Shown: one piece after another, positions 48,060 to 58,546 of the stretch
How the letters are laid out: every line of letters begins with the position of its first letter
Position numbering within the stretch: position 1 is the first letter of the stretch
Assembly (NCBI GenBank): GCA_947259885.1
Contig: CAMYNW010000002.1
Span: 1-64,000 of the forward strand
Reading direction: 5' to 3'
From: an uncultured Gammaproteobacteria bacterium
GTDB taxonomy: Bacteria > Pseudomonadota > Gammaproteobacteria > Arenicellales > Poriferihabitantaceae
DNA length: 64,000 bases
Translations under genes and position numbers: made by a program
Notes under the pieces: model-generated
The model's database searches: none
What the model saw: the letters and a program-made list of their open reading frames with translations, nothing else
What the model was told of the DNA's origin: nothing

Positions 48060-49475
48060 CTAGTTGACAGGTTCAACAACGCGAATGCTGGTCCGCTTAG
48101 TCGATAGCGTGTTCTGAGACACCAGATCGGTGGATTGATGTCGATCATGATCTATTTTTGTCTGGTACAGATCTCGCCGCAGCGAAGCATTCATCTGGCA
48201 CATTGGGACTGCTTGCCACTCACCATCTTGCTTGACCGCACCGCGAAAAGAACAGGCATTTAATCGTTCTTTGACCCTGGGCGATTGGTTCCCGGAAAGC
48301 TGATAATCGTCCATGAAGTTGTGCATCACGATATTGAACCCTTTGGCACGACCGGTCAGGCACGACCAGAGCATTCCCAGCGTCAACTTCTCATGTTTAA
48401 ACAGATGCGCAGCAAATGCGAAGAAATGAACCACCATGCTTGGATGCATTGCCAGCACAGCCAATTTTCGCGCCCATGCACGGGCGCCACTTCGCCCTCT
48501 TGCGCCCACACCACCATAATGCTTGAGCAACGCAGACCAGAATTTTCGAGCAGGAGGCGTTTCACCACTTAGGCGGACAATTTTACGATCACTACTACGC
48601 ACTATAAGCGTAGCCGTGCTGCTGCAGTCCGGATGTCCAAACAGAAGATGGTCGCGCGGCAACTTCATTTCCAGCTTGTCGCAAATTGACTGCCAGGTCT
48701 GCTCCGGTGTGATTTTTTGTTGTCCGCACCTTGTCCTGCCGGTCTGGGCCTCAGTCTGAAAACTTATCGTCCGGCACACCTCCATGTTCTCCGGTTTAGA
48801 GATCAGCCACGCAATAATGTCAGAGATTGAGTCTATATTTGCTTCAGTCACAGTGACAGTTTGTGCAGCCCGAAGCTGGTGCCCCGTTTTCTTGCGACAA
48901 TCGAGTACTAGACGGACAAACTCGTCTCTGAGCGGGTTCAGTTGAGACTCAGAGTTCAATGACCTGACCGGGTAATCATTACGGCCGGCCTGGGTTATAT
49001 CGATATGCAGGCTCAGTTTTCGTAACCCACCCTCGACTACAAGTTCTTCTAGGTAGCCAGGATTCTGCAACAAGGTCTGACCATGGGTCATCAACATCGG
49101 CACCAGACCACTTGCATTCGCATATCCCAGGATCTCGGTAAGTTCAGACGGTTTTCCTGCGCGCCAGTAAGCATCCGCAACGTCGCCGCCGGTGATTTGA
49201 ATACTCCCGCCCTCACCCAACATGGCTCGATTGGCGTCAATCTGCGCTTTCATATCCTGCAGCGGCACTAGCGGCACCCTGTTGGCATTACCGGGCAGAT
49301 AACAGTGAGAACACCCGAATGAGCAGTATGACGGCCCCAATGTATATCCGCATTGCACCCAATGCTGACCGACGGTCTGATTGTCCTGCCTCAGGTGTTG
49401 AGGCAAACATTTCCAGCGTTCGGTTAACAATCTTCGGGTTTCAGCTGAGACTGGATCTAACAATGACAGTTTCAT
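48060..49475 (-). CDS. Radical SAM protein
   Basis: This is a 471-residue enzyme with an iron-sulfur site Cys51-x3-Cys55-x2-Cys58 (Y-C-S-F-G-C-S-H-C-Y). A TIM-barrel motif I-T-G-G-D-V follows. Several further cysteines lie C-terminally (e.g. H-P-D-C, M-C-Q-M), which might bind a second cluster. No substrate is evident. The ATG at 49475 has an AGG site five bases before it; an ATG 33 bases upstream is also in frame. It is divergent from a DUF547 gene. Confidence 0.88.
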   Translation of the reverse strand: MKLSLLDPVSAETRRLLTERWKCLPQHLRQDNQTVGQHWVQCGYTLGPSYCSFGCSHCYLPGNANRVPLVPLQDMKAQIDANRAMLGEGGSIQITGGDVADAYWRAGKPSELTEILGYANASGLVPMLMTHGQTLLQNPGYLEELVVEGGLRKLSLHIDITQAGRNDYPVRSLNSESQLNPLRDEFVRLVLDCRKKTGHQLRAAQTVTVTEANIDSISDIIAWLISKPENMEVCRTISFQTEAQTGRTRCGQQKITPEQTWQSICDKLEMKLPRDHLLFGHPDCSSTATLIVRSSDRKIVRLSGETPPARKFWSALLKHYGGVGARGRSGARAWARKLAVLAMHPSMVVHFFAFAAHLFKHEKLTLGMLWSCLTGRAKGFNIVMHNFMDDYQLSGNQSPRVKERLNACSFRGAVKQDGEWQAVPMCQMNASLRRDLYQTKIDHDRHQSTDLVSQNTLSTKRTSIRVVEPVN

Positions 49476-49564
49476 AGGCCTAAATATCCTGCCCCGAAAA
49501 ATTCTCATAAGAACTATTCCACGCTAGCATAGTCTGACACTGAGATATTAGTTCGTACAAAATA

Positions 49565-50380
49565 ATGACTCCAATCTCTGCAGTAATCACTCTAAGCAAA
49601 CGGATTGTATTCATATTCCTGATTGTCGTATCCATTCAGTATGGTCTTGCAGACAGCACAAAGCTTCAGGAATTCAGTCATGATGAGTGGACATCACTCC
49701 TGAAGCAGTATGTTGACCCACGTGGTTACGTAGATTATGCGGCGCTGAACAAGAATAAAGAGATTTTAAATCAATATGTTACTAGGATTGAGCAGCATAG
49801 CCCCGTTAACTCTCCGGAGCTGTTCCCAACACGAGGGGCTGAGCTGGCTTACTACATTAATGCCTATAACGCATTGGTGTTTAAGGCCGTATTGGACCGC
49901 GGACCTGAGACCGAAAGCGTTTGGAGCGGTCTGATTTCCGGCCTGAACTTCTTTGTCAGAACGCCAATCATTGTTGGAGGAGACAAGACAAACCTTCGCA
50001 AACTTGAGAACAAGGTTATACGGGATCAATTCAAAGATCCACGCATTCACGCTGCACTAAACTGCGCTTCGGTGAGTTGCCCGCGATTACCGCAACAGGC
50101 GTTTTTAACTGAAACACTTGATCAACAGCTCGACATGGCAACCCGCGAATTCGTCAATTCAGAACAGCACGTGAAAATTGATCGACAAGGTCAACGTGCA
50201 ATGTTATCTGCCATATTTGATTGGTTCAAAAAGGATTTTATTGAATATGAAAGAACACAAGGCAACAAATCTCCCAACCTGATTGACTATATCAACCGCT
50301 ATAGAACACCAGGTAGTGAGATTGATCGTGACTTCAAAGTCGACTACTTGGACTATGACAAGCGTATTAATAGTCAGTAG
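49565..50380 (+). CDS. Exported DUF547 domain protein (second copy)
   Basis: This is a 271-residue protein with a signal peptide (I-V-F-I-F-L-I-V-V-S, cleavage near G-L-A-D). The DUF547 core is complete: Y-Y-I-N-A-Y-N-A-L-V, then H-A-A-L-N-C-A-S-V-S-C-P. It is a distant paralogue of the protein encoded at 31653-32474. Function unknown. Confidence 0.9.
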   Translation: MTPISAVITLSKRIVFIFLIVVSIQYGLADSTKLQEFSHDEWTSLLKQYVDPRGYVDYAALNKNKEILNQYVTRIEQHSPVNSPELFPTRGAELAYYINAYNALVFKAVLDRGPETESVWSGLISGLNFFVRTPIIVGGDKTNLRKLENKVIRDQFKDPRIHAALNCASVSCPRLPQQAFLTETLDQQLDMATREFVNSEQHVKIDRQGQRAMLSAIFDWFKKDFIEYERTQGNKSPNLIDYINRYRTPGSEIDRDFKVDYLDYDKRINSQ

Positions 50381-50419
50381 TCAGTTTTTTTCTTGTTAGA
50401 CAAAGCGGCCCAATAAGAT

Positions 50420-50483
50420 CCTGAATCGAGTTCAGGCGACCGGTGTAGTGAACCCGTCATCCCGGACCTCGACTCTGGATCTT
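50420..50483. repeat. REP-like palindromic elements
   Basis: A 17-bp near-perfect palindrome CCTGAATCGAGTTCAGG lies at 50420-50436. It is followed by GTCATCCCGGACCTCGACTC at 50456-50475, running into GGATCTTT. Both resemble widespread intergenic repeats of the form GTCATTCCTGAACTTGATTCAGG. A related copy lies at 51004-51020. Confidence 0.6.
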
Positions 50484-50525
50484 TATGAAGTATCGACACC
50501 GTCACTTCAATGAAACCGTCTAGGT

Positions 50526-50816
50526 CTAACTAGAATACATGTGGATGACCTCATGTATCGCCCTTTTCGGCTCGGACGTCATGTAATCAGCAAAATTTGC
50601 CCAGATCGCCTGTACTTTGTCATTGTTTGCATTTGCTGACTCAGCATCATTGTAAATTGCCAAGACGGTTCCTTCCCCAGTTTCCCGGTCCATGGTATTC
50701 GTCATCTGCACCAGACCTGGCAGGGAATCAATTTGATCTTTAACGCCGTCCAAGACACCCTTAATCTCATCGTAGCGGCTTGGGTCCATTGTGAAACTGG
50801 TTACTCGTGCATGCAT
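50526..50816 (-). CDS. ABM-like (antibiotic biosynthesis monooxygenase fold) small protein
   Basis: This 96-residue protein has a dimeric ferredoxin-like fold pattern: R-V-T-S-F-x-M-D, L-P-G-L-V-Q, a mid G-E-G-T-V-L-A-I-Y-N-D strand and a helical end. Such proteins are often stress-response or haem or quinone monooxygenases, but this assignment is by fold only. It stands alone between two REP-like elements. Confidence 0.7.
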   Translation of the reverse strand: MHARVTSFTMDPSRYDEIKGVLDGVKDQIDSLPGLVQMTNTMDRETGEGTVLAIYNDAESANANNDKVQAIWANFADYMTSEPKRAIHEVIHMYSS

Positions 50817-51003
50817 GTCTTTTTCCTCTCTATTTTCGTGTTGTTTGAGTGTAGTGTTTGGATGAGGATGTCATTCACCTTAAGAATTTCTTCGATTCGG
50901 GAGCCCCATCCACGAGTTACCGTACTCCTTGCCCAGAATGGAGTCAATAAGGCACTTAAAGTACAATGTTAACGGCATAGGTCGGGGTCCAGCTCGACGC
51001 AGT

Positions 51004-51020
51004 TCTGAATCAAGTTCAGG
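51004..51020. repeat. REP-like palindrome
   Basis: TCTGAATCAAGTTCAGG matches the 50420-50436 palindrome at 15 of 17 positions. It lies downstream of the phyH stop, in the gap before the ABM-like gene. Confidence 0.5.
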
Positions 51021-51047
51021 AACAGGCGTATGGGATTCAGGTAACAA

Positions 51048-51839
51048 TCAATGACCAATCGATAGATCGTTATTGCCATTCGCATCTCTACCACGAACCA
51101 GATACAACGGGCGTTTTCCATAGTCGTGGGCTGAGTGCTTACGGCCGATCTCTTGCCCCAGAGCATGGTCGTAGTGGCTGGTTGCCGGCATCAGTCTCAC
51201 GACGAACGCCGCTCTACGGTGTTCTGTCTTGTTTGCCAACGAACTATGAATCATGTACACGTCGTGGTAGGACACCTGCCCGGCTTCGAGTATCAGGTTC
51301 TCGGCCGTGCTCTCATCGAAGTGTTCACTATCGCACACCAGGTTAATGGTGAGATCCCTGTTCTCTTCCCAGTGGTGGGAGAAGATTTTACGTTGGCGGT
51401 GCGATCCTGGAATGAATCGCATCGGTCCGTTTTCCAATGTAACATCATCCAGTGGAATCCAGATGGTCAATGTTTCCAGCGGCCGAATCGGATAGTAGTC
51501 CCCGTCCTGATGCCAGGGCGTTTCCTTACCGTTATGTGCGGGCTTACCGAAAATGGTTGTGCCCCACAGAATGATGTCTTCACCAATGAGGTCCACCGCG
51601 ATCTGCATCAAATCAGGGTGGGTCGCAAACTCTAACCATTGACGCGAACCTTTTACCCCTTGAGTACCTGGATTTTGCAAATGCGGACCCAGCAAAAAAT
51701 CAGGGCTCAATGTGGGATTGTCGTGCAGTAATTTATCGTATGCCTCTCGCATCTGATTGAGAGTTTCAGCAGTCAGACGATAGTCCGGTACCAGGTATCC
51801 TTTTGATCTGAATCGATCAAGTTCGGTATTACTTATCAT
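51048..51839 (-). CDS. Phytanoyl-CoA dioxygenase (PhyH) family protein
   Basis: This is a 263-residue Fe(II)/2-oxoglutarate oxygenase. The iron ligands are in P-W-H-Q-D-G-D and the distal M-I-H-S-S-x-x-N, with an Arg (E-H-R-R-A) for the cosubstrate. The ATG at 51839 lies 4 bp after the hutH stop, so it is the third gene of the hutF-hutH-phyH arm. Its substrate is unknown; its position suggests a role in processing a histidine-related compound, which is inference. The upstream in-frame extension overlaps hutH and is not family-like. Confidence 0.9.
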   Translation of the reverse strand: MISNTELDRFRSKGYLVPDYRLTAETLNQMREAYDKLLHDNPTLSPDFLLGPHLQNPGTQGVKGSRQWLEFATHPDLMQIAVDLIGEDIILWGTTIFGKPAHNGKETPWHQDGDYYPIRPLETLTIWIPLDDVTLENGPMRFIPGSHRQRKIFSHHWEENRDLTINLVCDSEHFDESTAENLILEAGQVSYHDVYMIHSSLANKTEHRRAAFVVRLMPATSHYDHALGQEIGRKHSAHDYGKRPLYLVRGRDANGNNDLSIGH

Positions 51840-51843
51840 TGAA

Positions 51844-53427
51844 TCAAGAACTGATTTTTGGCACTCGCTTCGCGGGCCAGGAGTCGCCTCCACTTAGATC
51901 AGGCAGGTATGATTCCAGTCCTTTCAGTATCTGCCCACCGGAGACCATCCGCTGCGCCAGCTTCAGTTCTTCCGCCATGTATCGATCGTTCTCCAGGGCT
52001 GGAATCTGTGAGCGCGCTAGTTCAATAGTATCACTTAGTGGATTGCTGGTATTTAGTGGTTGGCGGAAGCCGATGCCCTGGGCACTGACAAGAAGTTCGA
52101 TACCAACAATATGTCCCAGATTGCGATTCATCTCGATCAGGCGTCGGGCACCATGACAGGCCATGGAAACATGATCCTCCTGGTTTGCACTGGTTGGTGT
52201 GGAATCCACCGAACAAGGCATTGCTTTCTGTTTGTTTTCTGCCATCAGGGCGGCTGCAGTCACTTCTGCAATCATGAAGCCGGAATTTAAACCTGGACTT
52301 GGGGATAAAAATGCCGGGAGTCCATAACTGAGCGCAGGATCAACCATGGTGGCAATTCTTCGTTCTGCAATAGATCCTATCTCGGCAATGGCAAGTGCAA
52401 TCTGATCTGCGGCAAATGCGACGGGCTCAGCATGAAAATTTCCGCCGGACAATATCGTTTCGTCTTCGAGGATAACCAATGGATTATCGGTTACTGCATT
52501 CGATTCTATCTCCAGGGTCCGCGCCACCTGCCTGAGCATGTCGGCGCAGGCACCCATGACCTGAGGCTGACATCGAATGCAATATGGGTCCTGCACCCTG
52601 TGATCATCTTCCCGGTGTGATTCTCTGATTTCAGAACCGTCTAATAGAGCGCGCAGTGAATTGCCGACGTCGATCTGGCCTGGATGCCCCCTTAACTGAT
52701 GGATCTCATCTCGGAACGGCGCGGTAGACGCCATCATCGCATCGCTTGCCATCGCGCCGGTCACCAGAGCGCTCTGCAACAATCGCCAGGTATCGAACAA
52801 CCCGGCCAATGCAAGCGCGGTCGAGACCTGGGTACCGTTAATCATTCCTAAACCTTCCTTGGGTCCAAGGATAATTGGCGCGAGATCCGCCTTTGACAGC
52901 GCCTGATCGGCGGTCATTTCCTGTCCGTCAAGTGCGGCTCTACCTTCACCGATCATACCGGCTGTCAGATGAGCCAGAGGCGCCAGGTCCCCCGAAGCGC
53001 CAACTGATCCCTGGGACGGAATCAACGGCAGCACACCTTTCTCAAGCATGTTGCAAAGCTGTTGGATGACCTCCCAGCGGACACCAGACGCCCCGCGTGC
53101 GAGCGAATTGATTTTTAGCAGCATCACCATACGTACCACTTCTTCAGACAATGGCTCACCTACTCCACAACAGTGGGACAGAATCAGATTGCGCTGCAAC
53201 GTCTCTGTATCTTCAGCATCTATCCTGGTATGCGCGAGCTTGCCGAATCCGGTATTGATGCCATAGACCGGCGCGTCACCTGCTGCGGCAACGGCCACGA
53301 CCTTTGCCGCGTGATCCACCGCCACTTTGGCGGCCGGATCAATTGAAACCGTTACGCCCTCCCGATAAGCCTGTTCCATGGAACACAGATCCAGCGTTCC
53401 CGGTTTCAGATTAATTGCGATGCTCAT
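51844..53427 (-). CDS. hutH: Histidine ammonia-lyase
   Basis: This is a 527-residue enzyme deaminating histidine to urocanate, the first step of the hut pathway. The MIO-forming Ala144-Ser145-Gly146 lies in G-S-V-G-A-S-G-D-L, and the catalytic Tyr55 in [22 protein letters not shown] and S-D-N-P-L are intact. It starts 3 bp after hutF and is followed 4 bp later by phyH, so the three are co-transcribed from the HutC-controlled divergent promoter. Confidence 0.97.
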   Translation of the reverse strand: MSIAINLKPGTLDLCSMEQAYREGVTVSIDPAAKVAVDHAAKVVAVAAAGDAPVYGINTGFGKLAHTRIDAEDTETLQRNLILSHCCGVGEPLSEEVVRMVMLLKINSLARGASGVRWEVIQQLCNMLEKGVLPLIPSQGSVGASGDLAPLAHLTAGMIGEGRAALDGQEMTADQALSKADLAPIILGPKEGLGMINGTQVSTALALAGLFDTWRLLQSALVTGAMASDAMMASTAPFRDEIHQLRGHPGQIDVGNSLRALLDGSEIRESHREDDHRVQDPYCIRCQPQVMGACADMLRQVARTLEIESNAVTDNPLVILEDETILSGGNFHAEPVAFAADQIALAIAEIGSIAERRIATMVDPALSYGLPAFLSPSPGLNSGFMIAEVTAAALMAENKQKAMPCSVDSTPTSANQEDHVSMACHGARRLIEMNRNLGHIVGIELLVSAQGIGFRQPLNTSNPLSDTIELARSQIPALENDRYMAEELKLAQRMVSGGQILKGLESYLPDLSGGDSWPAKRVPKISS

Positions 53428-53430
53428 AGG

Positions 53431-54816
53431 TTATTGTGATAGTTGCTTGATCGTTTCCCTAAATCGCTGATGAATTTGTGCCTGTTCAGAATGCTGTTTA
53501 TCCACGATAACAGGTTTACCTGCGACATAGACCGCGGACACCGGATTTTGGTTTCCAGAAAATACCATGCTATCCAAAAAGTCGTCTTCTGATCTACCAG
53601 TCTGGCGCGGCGATGAATCATCTATGACTAAAAAGTCGGCCAGGTTGCCAACTTCCAGGGTCCCGGCTTTTACGCCGCACGCTGCAGCGCCGCCCAAAGC
53701 ACTCTGTCGATATAATTCAGCGCCGGTATGACCTGCATCAGCCTCGTTTCCCGTCAGCACATTTCGACTTTTCGTCAAGAGCCGCTGACCGTATTCGAGC
53801 CAGCGCAGCTCCTCTATCGGGCTCACGGATATCTGGCTATCCGATCCTATACCCCAACGCCCGTTGTGGGCGAAGTAGTCACTCGCATTAAAGAAACCGT
53901 CGCCGAGATTAGCTTCGGTAGTGGGACACAAGCCGACAATCGCACCAGATCCCGCAATTGTTTCTGTTTCCTCTTTATCCATATGCGTGGCATGAATCAG
54001 GCACCAGCTCGGGCCGGGAGAAAAATGATGATAGAGCCACTCAACCGGTCGTTGTCCACTCCAGTCGAGACAATCATCGACCTCCTTTATTTGCTCTGCA
54101 ATATGAATATGTACCACCCGCTCCTTATCCGTCGTATCCAGCACATCCTGCAACAGGTTTTTGTCTACTGCGCGCAAAGAGTGGGGCGCAATGCCAAGCA
54201 TCATCTCTTTCTGAAGATCGCGCTCCAGACAACCTAAAATTTCAAGAAAACCTTCGGCATCATTGATAAAACGTTTTTGCGCATCACCTGGTTCCTGTGC
54301 ACCAAAGCCACCGTAACGGTAGAGAACCGGCAATGCGGTAAATCCAATTCCCACATCGCTGGCAGCCTTGGCGCATTGCAGAGTCATTTCCGCCCGATTG
54401 GCGTAGGCCGACCCCGACTGGTCATGATGAAGATATTGAAACTCGGCCACCCGGGTATAGCCCGCTTGCAACATCTCTAAGTAAAGCATGCTTGCGATGT
54501 GGTAGAGCTGGTCCGGCGTGATCTGTGCCAGGGTGCGATACATCGCCTTGCGCCAGGTCCAGAAACTGTCTTCCGCACCGCTGGTCTGTTCACCAAGTCC
54601 TGCCATGGCGCGCTGGTGGGCGTGGGAATGGAGATTCGGTATTCCAGGAATAATGACGTTATCCAGATGTGTTACCTGAGACCCCGTCGAGTTCTTATCT
54701 GCGCTGGCCGTAACGCTTGTGATCAGACCCTGGTCATCGACGTAGAGCAGAACGTCGTCGGCCCAACCGTGATCGAGAAGAATCTTGCGACACCGGAATA
54801 TTTGCTTACCAGACAT
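53431..54816 (-). CDS. hutF: Formimidoylglutamate deiminase
   Basis: This is a 461-residue amidohydrolase that converts N-formimidoylglutamate to N-formylglutamate and ammonia, the fourth step of one hut branch. The metal-binding H-S-H-A-H-Q-R sequence follows an N-L-H-S start, with later V-H-I-H-I-A-E-Q and G-I-G-S-D-S-Q blocks. Its product needs HutG, which is not seen in the window. It is first in the leftward arm; the HutC-type operator lies about 45 bp upstream of its ATG. Confidence 0.95.
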   Translation of the reverse strand: MSGKQIFRCRKILLDHGWADDVLLYVDDQGLITSVTASADKNSTGSQVTHLDNVIIPGIPNLHSHAHQRAMAGLGEQTSGAEDSFWTWRKAMYRTLAQITPDQLYHIASMLYLEMLQAGYTRVAEFQYLHHDQSGSAYANRAEMTLQCAKAASDVGIGFTALPVLYRYGGFGAQEPGDAQKRFINDAEGFLEILGCLERDLQKEMMLGIAPHSLRAVDKNLLQDVLDTTDKERVVHIHIAEQIKEVDDCLDWSGQRPVEWLYHHFSPGPSWCLIHATHMDKEETETIAGSGAIVGLCPTTEANLGDGFFNASDYFAHNGRWGIGSDSQISVSPIEELRWLEYGQRLLTKSRNVLTGNEADAGHTGAELYRQSALGGAAACGVKAGTLEVGNLADFLVIDDSSPRQTGRSEDDFLDSMVFSGNQNPVSAVYVAGKPVIVDKQHSEQAQIHQRFRETIKQLSQ

Positions 54817-54861
54817 TGCGTGTCTTGCTTATCAGAATTGCGCAGTTTAACATAGCACATA

Positions 54862-54875
54862 CATGTATATACAAG
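54862..54875. promoter_or_regulatory. HutC operator in the hutF/hutI intergenic region
   Basis: CATGTATATACAAG matches a palindromic HutC-type site (consensus about CTTGTATATACAAG) at 13 of 14 positions. It lies in the 68-bp gap between divergent hutF and hutI. With hutC encoded two genes downstream, it should let one repressor, relieved by urocanate, control both arms. Confidence 0.75.
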
Positions 54876-54884
54876 TGAATTGAA

Positions 54885-56105
54885 GTGCTGCTTCTCAACG
54901 CGAATATTATCTGTCTTGCAGACTCCAGTGACTACGGCCAGATATCCGATGGCGCCGCAGTCATTAATGAAGACATCATCGAATGGGTGGGCGCTGCTGC
55001 AGACTTGCCGGATACCTATTCTGATCAAAATGAAAACGTCTTTGACTGCAAAGGCAAGCTGTTGACGCCGGGGCTGATCGATTGTCATACCCATCTGGTC
55101 TATGCGGGAAACAGAGCGGAGGAATTCGAACGCCGTTTGCAAGGGGTCAGCTATGCCGAAATTTCGCGTCAAGGAGGCGGCATCATGGCGACGGTTTCAG
55201 CGACACGATCGGTGAGTGAGGATGAACTGGTCAATGAGTCCCGCCCTCGACTTCATGCATTGATGGCTGAAGGCGTGACTACGGTTGAAATCAAATCGGG
55301 TTACGGGCTCGACACTGCAACCGAGATAAAAATGTTACGGGCAGCGGAGCGACTGACCCGTGAACATGACATGCGAATACAGCGCACCTTTCTCGGGGCC
55401 CATGCCCTGCCTCCTGAGTATGCGAATAAAGCGGATGACTACATCGATCTGGTCTGCAACGAAATGCTGCCCGCTGCGGTTGAAGCAGGGGTTGTGGATG
55501 CGGTAGACGCCTTCTGCGAAAAAATTGGTTTTTCGGTCAAGCAGGTGGAGAAGTTATTCGAAACCGCCGAACAATTCAATCTTCCGATCAAGTGTCATGC
55601 TGAACAACTGAGCAATCTTCAGGGTGCGGTCATGAGCGCCTCACGGGGCGCACTGTCCGTGGATCATCTCGAGTATTTATCCGCTGACGACGTTGGCGAT
55701 ATCGCGAAAGCTGGCAGCGTCGCCGTGCTGTTACCGGGCGCCTATTACGTGCTCAAGGAAACCCAACTGCCGCCGGTGGCGACACTGCGTAATCATAATG
55801 TCCCTATCGCCCTGGCCACGGATTGTAATCCGGGCAGCTCACCGATTTTTTCGCCGCTGCTGATCATGAACATGGGGTGCACCTTGTTTGGCATGACCCC
55901 GCTTGAAGCCCTTGCGGGGTTTACCATTAATGCAGCCAAGGCTTTGGGATACGACGATCAAATCGGATCCATCGAGGCGGGCAAAAAAGCCGATCTGGTA
56001 CTGTGGCAGTGTGATCATCCTGCGGAGCTCAGCTACCACATGGGGCGCAATCCTTGTTCAGCCATCATGCAAAGCGGCAAATGGCGCCAGCAGGTTCGAC
56101 CATGA
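54885..56105 (+). CDS. hutI: Imidazolonepropionase
   Basis: This 406-residue metal amidohydrolase opens 4-imidazolone-5-propanoate to N-formimidoylglutamate, the third hut step. The metal site C-H-T-H-L-V-Y-A-G-N-R-A-x-E-F, then F-L-G-A-H-A-L-P-P-E-Y, K-C-H-A-E-Q and A-T-D-C-N-P-G-S are canonical. The GTG at 54885 is the first start after an in-frame stop at 54876. Its TGA overlaps the hutC ATG. Confidence 0.96.
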   Translation: MLLLNANIICLADSSDYGQISDGAAVINEDIIEWVGAAADLPDTYSDQNENVFDCKGKLLTPGLIDCHTHLVYAGNRAEEFERRLQGVSYAEISRQGGGIMATVSATRSVSEDELVNESRPRLHALMAEGVTTVEIKSGYGLDTATEIKMLRAAERLTREHDMRIQRTFLGAHALPPEYANKADDYIDLVCNEMLPAAVEAGVVDAVDAFCEKIGFSVKQVEKLFETAEQFNLPIKCHAEQLSNLQGAVMSASRGALSVDHLEYLSADDVGDIAKAGSVAVLLPGAYYVLKETQLPPVATLRNHNVPIALATDCNPGSSPIFSPLLIMNMGCTLFGMTPLEALAGFTINAAKALGYDDQIGSIEAGKKADLVLWQCDHPAELSYHMGRNPCSAIMQSGKWRQQVRP

Positions 56106-56893
56106 ACAGGCAGAGCCTCTCGCACCTGGATAAGGACACGGCGCTACCGCTTTATCAGCAGATCAAGAACGACATTCGCGACAAGATCCAGCAACAGGAC
56201 TGGTTAGCAGGAAAGCGCGTGCCTTCTGAAAACGAACTGGTGGAGAATCTAGGCGTCAGTCGCATGACCATACATCGCGCTCTTCGAGAACTTACCCACG
56301 AAGGTTTGCTCGAACGGGTGCATGGTCTCGGGACATTCGTTGCCGAGCCTGCTAGGCATGCCAGCCTGATCACGCTCCAGGACATCGCCGAAGAAGTGCG
56401 CAATCGAGGGCTCCGGCACAGATGCAAAGTGCTCGGACTGAGATCGGTCAAGGCAACCACTTCCATGGCAGCGCTTATGGAAGTTAAACCCGGCACCTCA
56501 CTGTTCCACTTAAGGGCGGTGCATTTTCAGGAAGACTTGCCGATTCAGTTTGAAGATCGTGTCGTCAATCCCGTTATGGCACCCGAGTTTGCAAACCAGG
56601 ATTTCACCAAACATACCGCAACCGAATATCTGGTAGGGCTGATCAAACCAGACGAGATGGAACACATCGTCCAGGCTGTTTCCCCCGACAAGCGCGTATC
56701 CGCAGCCCTGATGATCGAACCCGACGAACCCTGCCTTCGACTATTACGCAGGACGTGGAAAGATCAAACCGTGGTAACACGGGTTGCACTGATTTACCCA
56801 GGCAGCCGTTACGACCTGGTGGAACGATATCAAACTAACCAATACCCCGTTATTCATACAGAAAATCAACATGGCCAAAACCAGAATCGATAA
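56102..56893 (+). CDS. hutC: GntR-family histidine utilization repressor
   Basis: This is a 263-residue regulator. A winged helix-turn-helix (about residues 15-82: [22 protein letters not shown]) is followed by a UTRA effector domain that in HutC binds urocanate. The ATG overlaps the hutI stop (ATGA), indicating translational coupling. The 3' end overlaps the start of hutU by 23 bp. The likely target is the 54862-54875 operator. Confidence 0.95.
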   Translation: MNRQSLSHLDKDTALPLYQQIKNDIRDKIQQQDWLAGKRVPSENELVENLGVSRMTIHRALRELTHEGLLERVHGLGTFVAEPARHASLITLQDIAEEVRNRGLRHRCKVLGLRSVKATTSMAALMEVKPGTSLFHLRAVHFQEDLPIQFEDRVVNPVMAPEFANQDFTKHTATEYLVGLIKPDEMEHIVQAVSPDKRVSAALMIEPDEPCLRLLRRTWKDQTVVTRVALIYPGSRYDLVERYQTNQYPVIHTENQHGQNQNR

Positions 56894-58544
56894 AGACAGA
56901 AAAATTGTGGCGCCGCGCGGTACGAAACTGCACTGCAAGAGCTGGCTCAGCGAAGCGCCCTATCGAATGATCCAGAACAACCTCGACGCCGAGGTCGCGG
57001 AAAACCCAGCCGAGCTGATCGTATACGGCGGCATCGGCCGCGCCGCCAGAGACTGGGAAAGTTTCGACAAGATTCTCGAGTGTCTGCGCGAACTCGAAGA
57101 CGACCAGACTCTATTAGTGCAGTCCGGAAAACCTGTCGGCGTATTCACCACCCATGTCGACGCGCCTCGGGTACTGATCGCCAACTCGAACCTGGTGCCG
57201 GCCTGGGCTACCTGGGATCATTTTAACGAACTCGACCGAAAGGGCCTGATGATGTATGGCCAGATGACCGCCGGCTCCTGGATATACATCGGCAGCCAGG
57301 GCATCGTGCAGGGTACCTACGAAACATTTGTCGAGGCCGGCCGACAACACTATGACGGCGATACCAGCGGAAGATGGATTCTGACCTCCGGTCTCGGCGG
57401 TATGGGTGGCGCACAGCCCCTCGCCGCCACCATGGCCGGCTATAGCATGTTGTGCATCGAATGCGATGAGAGTCATATCGATTTTCGTCTGCGCACACGT
57501 TACCTGGATAAGAAAGCCAAAGATCTGGACCAGGCGCTCGAAATGATAGAGGAATCCTGCAAATCAAAGACACCGCTTTCGGTTGGATTGCTCGGCAACG
57601 GCGGTGAGATTCTGCCGCAGCTGGTGAAACGCGGCATCAAACCGGATCTGGTCACCGACCAGACCTCGGCACACGATCCTGTGCACGGCTATCTGCCAGT
57701 GGGCTGGACATTAGATAAGTGGCATCGTGAACAGCGCGAGCATCCGCAACTTGTCGTCGATGAGGCGCGAAAATCCATGGCTGGGCATGTCACCGCCATG
57801 CTCGATTTCCATGCGCAAGGCATTCCCACCGTGGATTACGGCAATAATATTCGTCAGGAAGCGCTGAACTATGGGGTGGAAAATGCATTCGATTTTCCAG
57901 GTTTTGTACCCGCTTACGTGCGGCCTCTCTTCTGCCGCGGCGTGGGTCCGTTTCGATGGGTGGCGCTATCGGGAGATCCTGAAGATATTTATGCCACCGA
58001 TGCCAAGGTCAAAGAATTGATTCCAGACGACGCCCACCTGCATCACTGGCTGGACATGGCCAGGGAACGCATCAGCTTCCAGGGACTGCCGGCGCGCATC
58101 TGTTGGGTCGGCCTTGGTCAGCGACACAAGCTCGGGCTCGCGTTTAATAAAATGGTGCGTGATGGTGAACTGAAAGCACCCATAGTCATAGGTCGCGATC
58201 ACCTCGACTCCGGATCTGTCGCCAGCCCGAACCGCGAAACCGAATCCATGATCGATGGCTCCGATGCCGTATCAGACTGGCCTTTGCTGAACGCGCTTTT
58301 AAACACCGCAAGTGGCGCGACGTGGGTATCGTTGCACCATGGTGGTGGAGTCGGCATGGGTTATTCGCAACATGCCGGCGTAGTGATTGTCTGCGATGGA
58401 ACCGAAGCTGCAGATGCGCGCATTGCGCGGGTGCTGTGGAACGATCCAGCTAGCGGTGTGATGCGCCATGCCGATGCTGGTTACCAGGATGCGCGCAGGT
58501 ACGGGAAGAAAAAAGGATTGAATCTAGGGGCCATCGATCTATAA
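56871..58544 (+). CDS. hutU: Urocanate hydratase (urocanase)
   Basis: This is a 557-residue NAD-dependent enzyme converting urocanate to imidazolonepropionate. Hallmarks are [10 protein letters not shown] near the N-terminus, [16 protein letters not shown], and the C-terminal [13 protein letters not shown] and [11 protein letters not shown] blocks. The family length is about 555. It overlaps the end of hutC and is followed 2 bp later by the OCD-type gene. Confidence 0.97.
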   Translation: MAKTRIDKDRKIVAPRGTKLHCKSWLSEAPYRMIQNNLDAEVAENPAELIVYGGIGRAARDWESFDKILECLRELEDDQTLLVQSGKPVGVFTTHVDAPRVLIANSNLVPAWATWDHFNELDRKGLMMYGQMTAGSWIYIGSQGIVQGTYETFVEAGRQHYDGDTSGRWILTSGLGGMGGAQPLAATMAGYSMLCIECDESHIDFRLRTRYLDKKAKDLDQALEMIEESCKSKTPLSVGLLGNGGEILPQLVKRGIKPDLVTDQTSAHDPVHGYLPVGWTLDKWHREQREHPQLVVDEARKSMAGHVTAMLDFHAQGIPTVDYGNNIRQEALNYGVENAFDFPGFVPAYVRPLFCRGVGPFRWVALSGDPEDIYATDAKVKELIPDDAHLHHWLDMARERISFQGLPARICWVGLGQRHKLGLAFNKMVRDGELKAPIVIGRDHLDSGSVASPNRETESMIDGSDAVSDWPLLNALLNTASGATWVSLHHGGGVGMGYSQHAGVVIVCDGTEAADARIARVLWNDPASGVMRHADAGYQDARRYGKKKGLNLGAIDL

Positions 58545-58546
58545 CC

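Noticed and set aside
51135..51635. 166-codon plus-strand frame within phyH
   Set aside because: Antisense to a clear PhyH gene.
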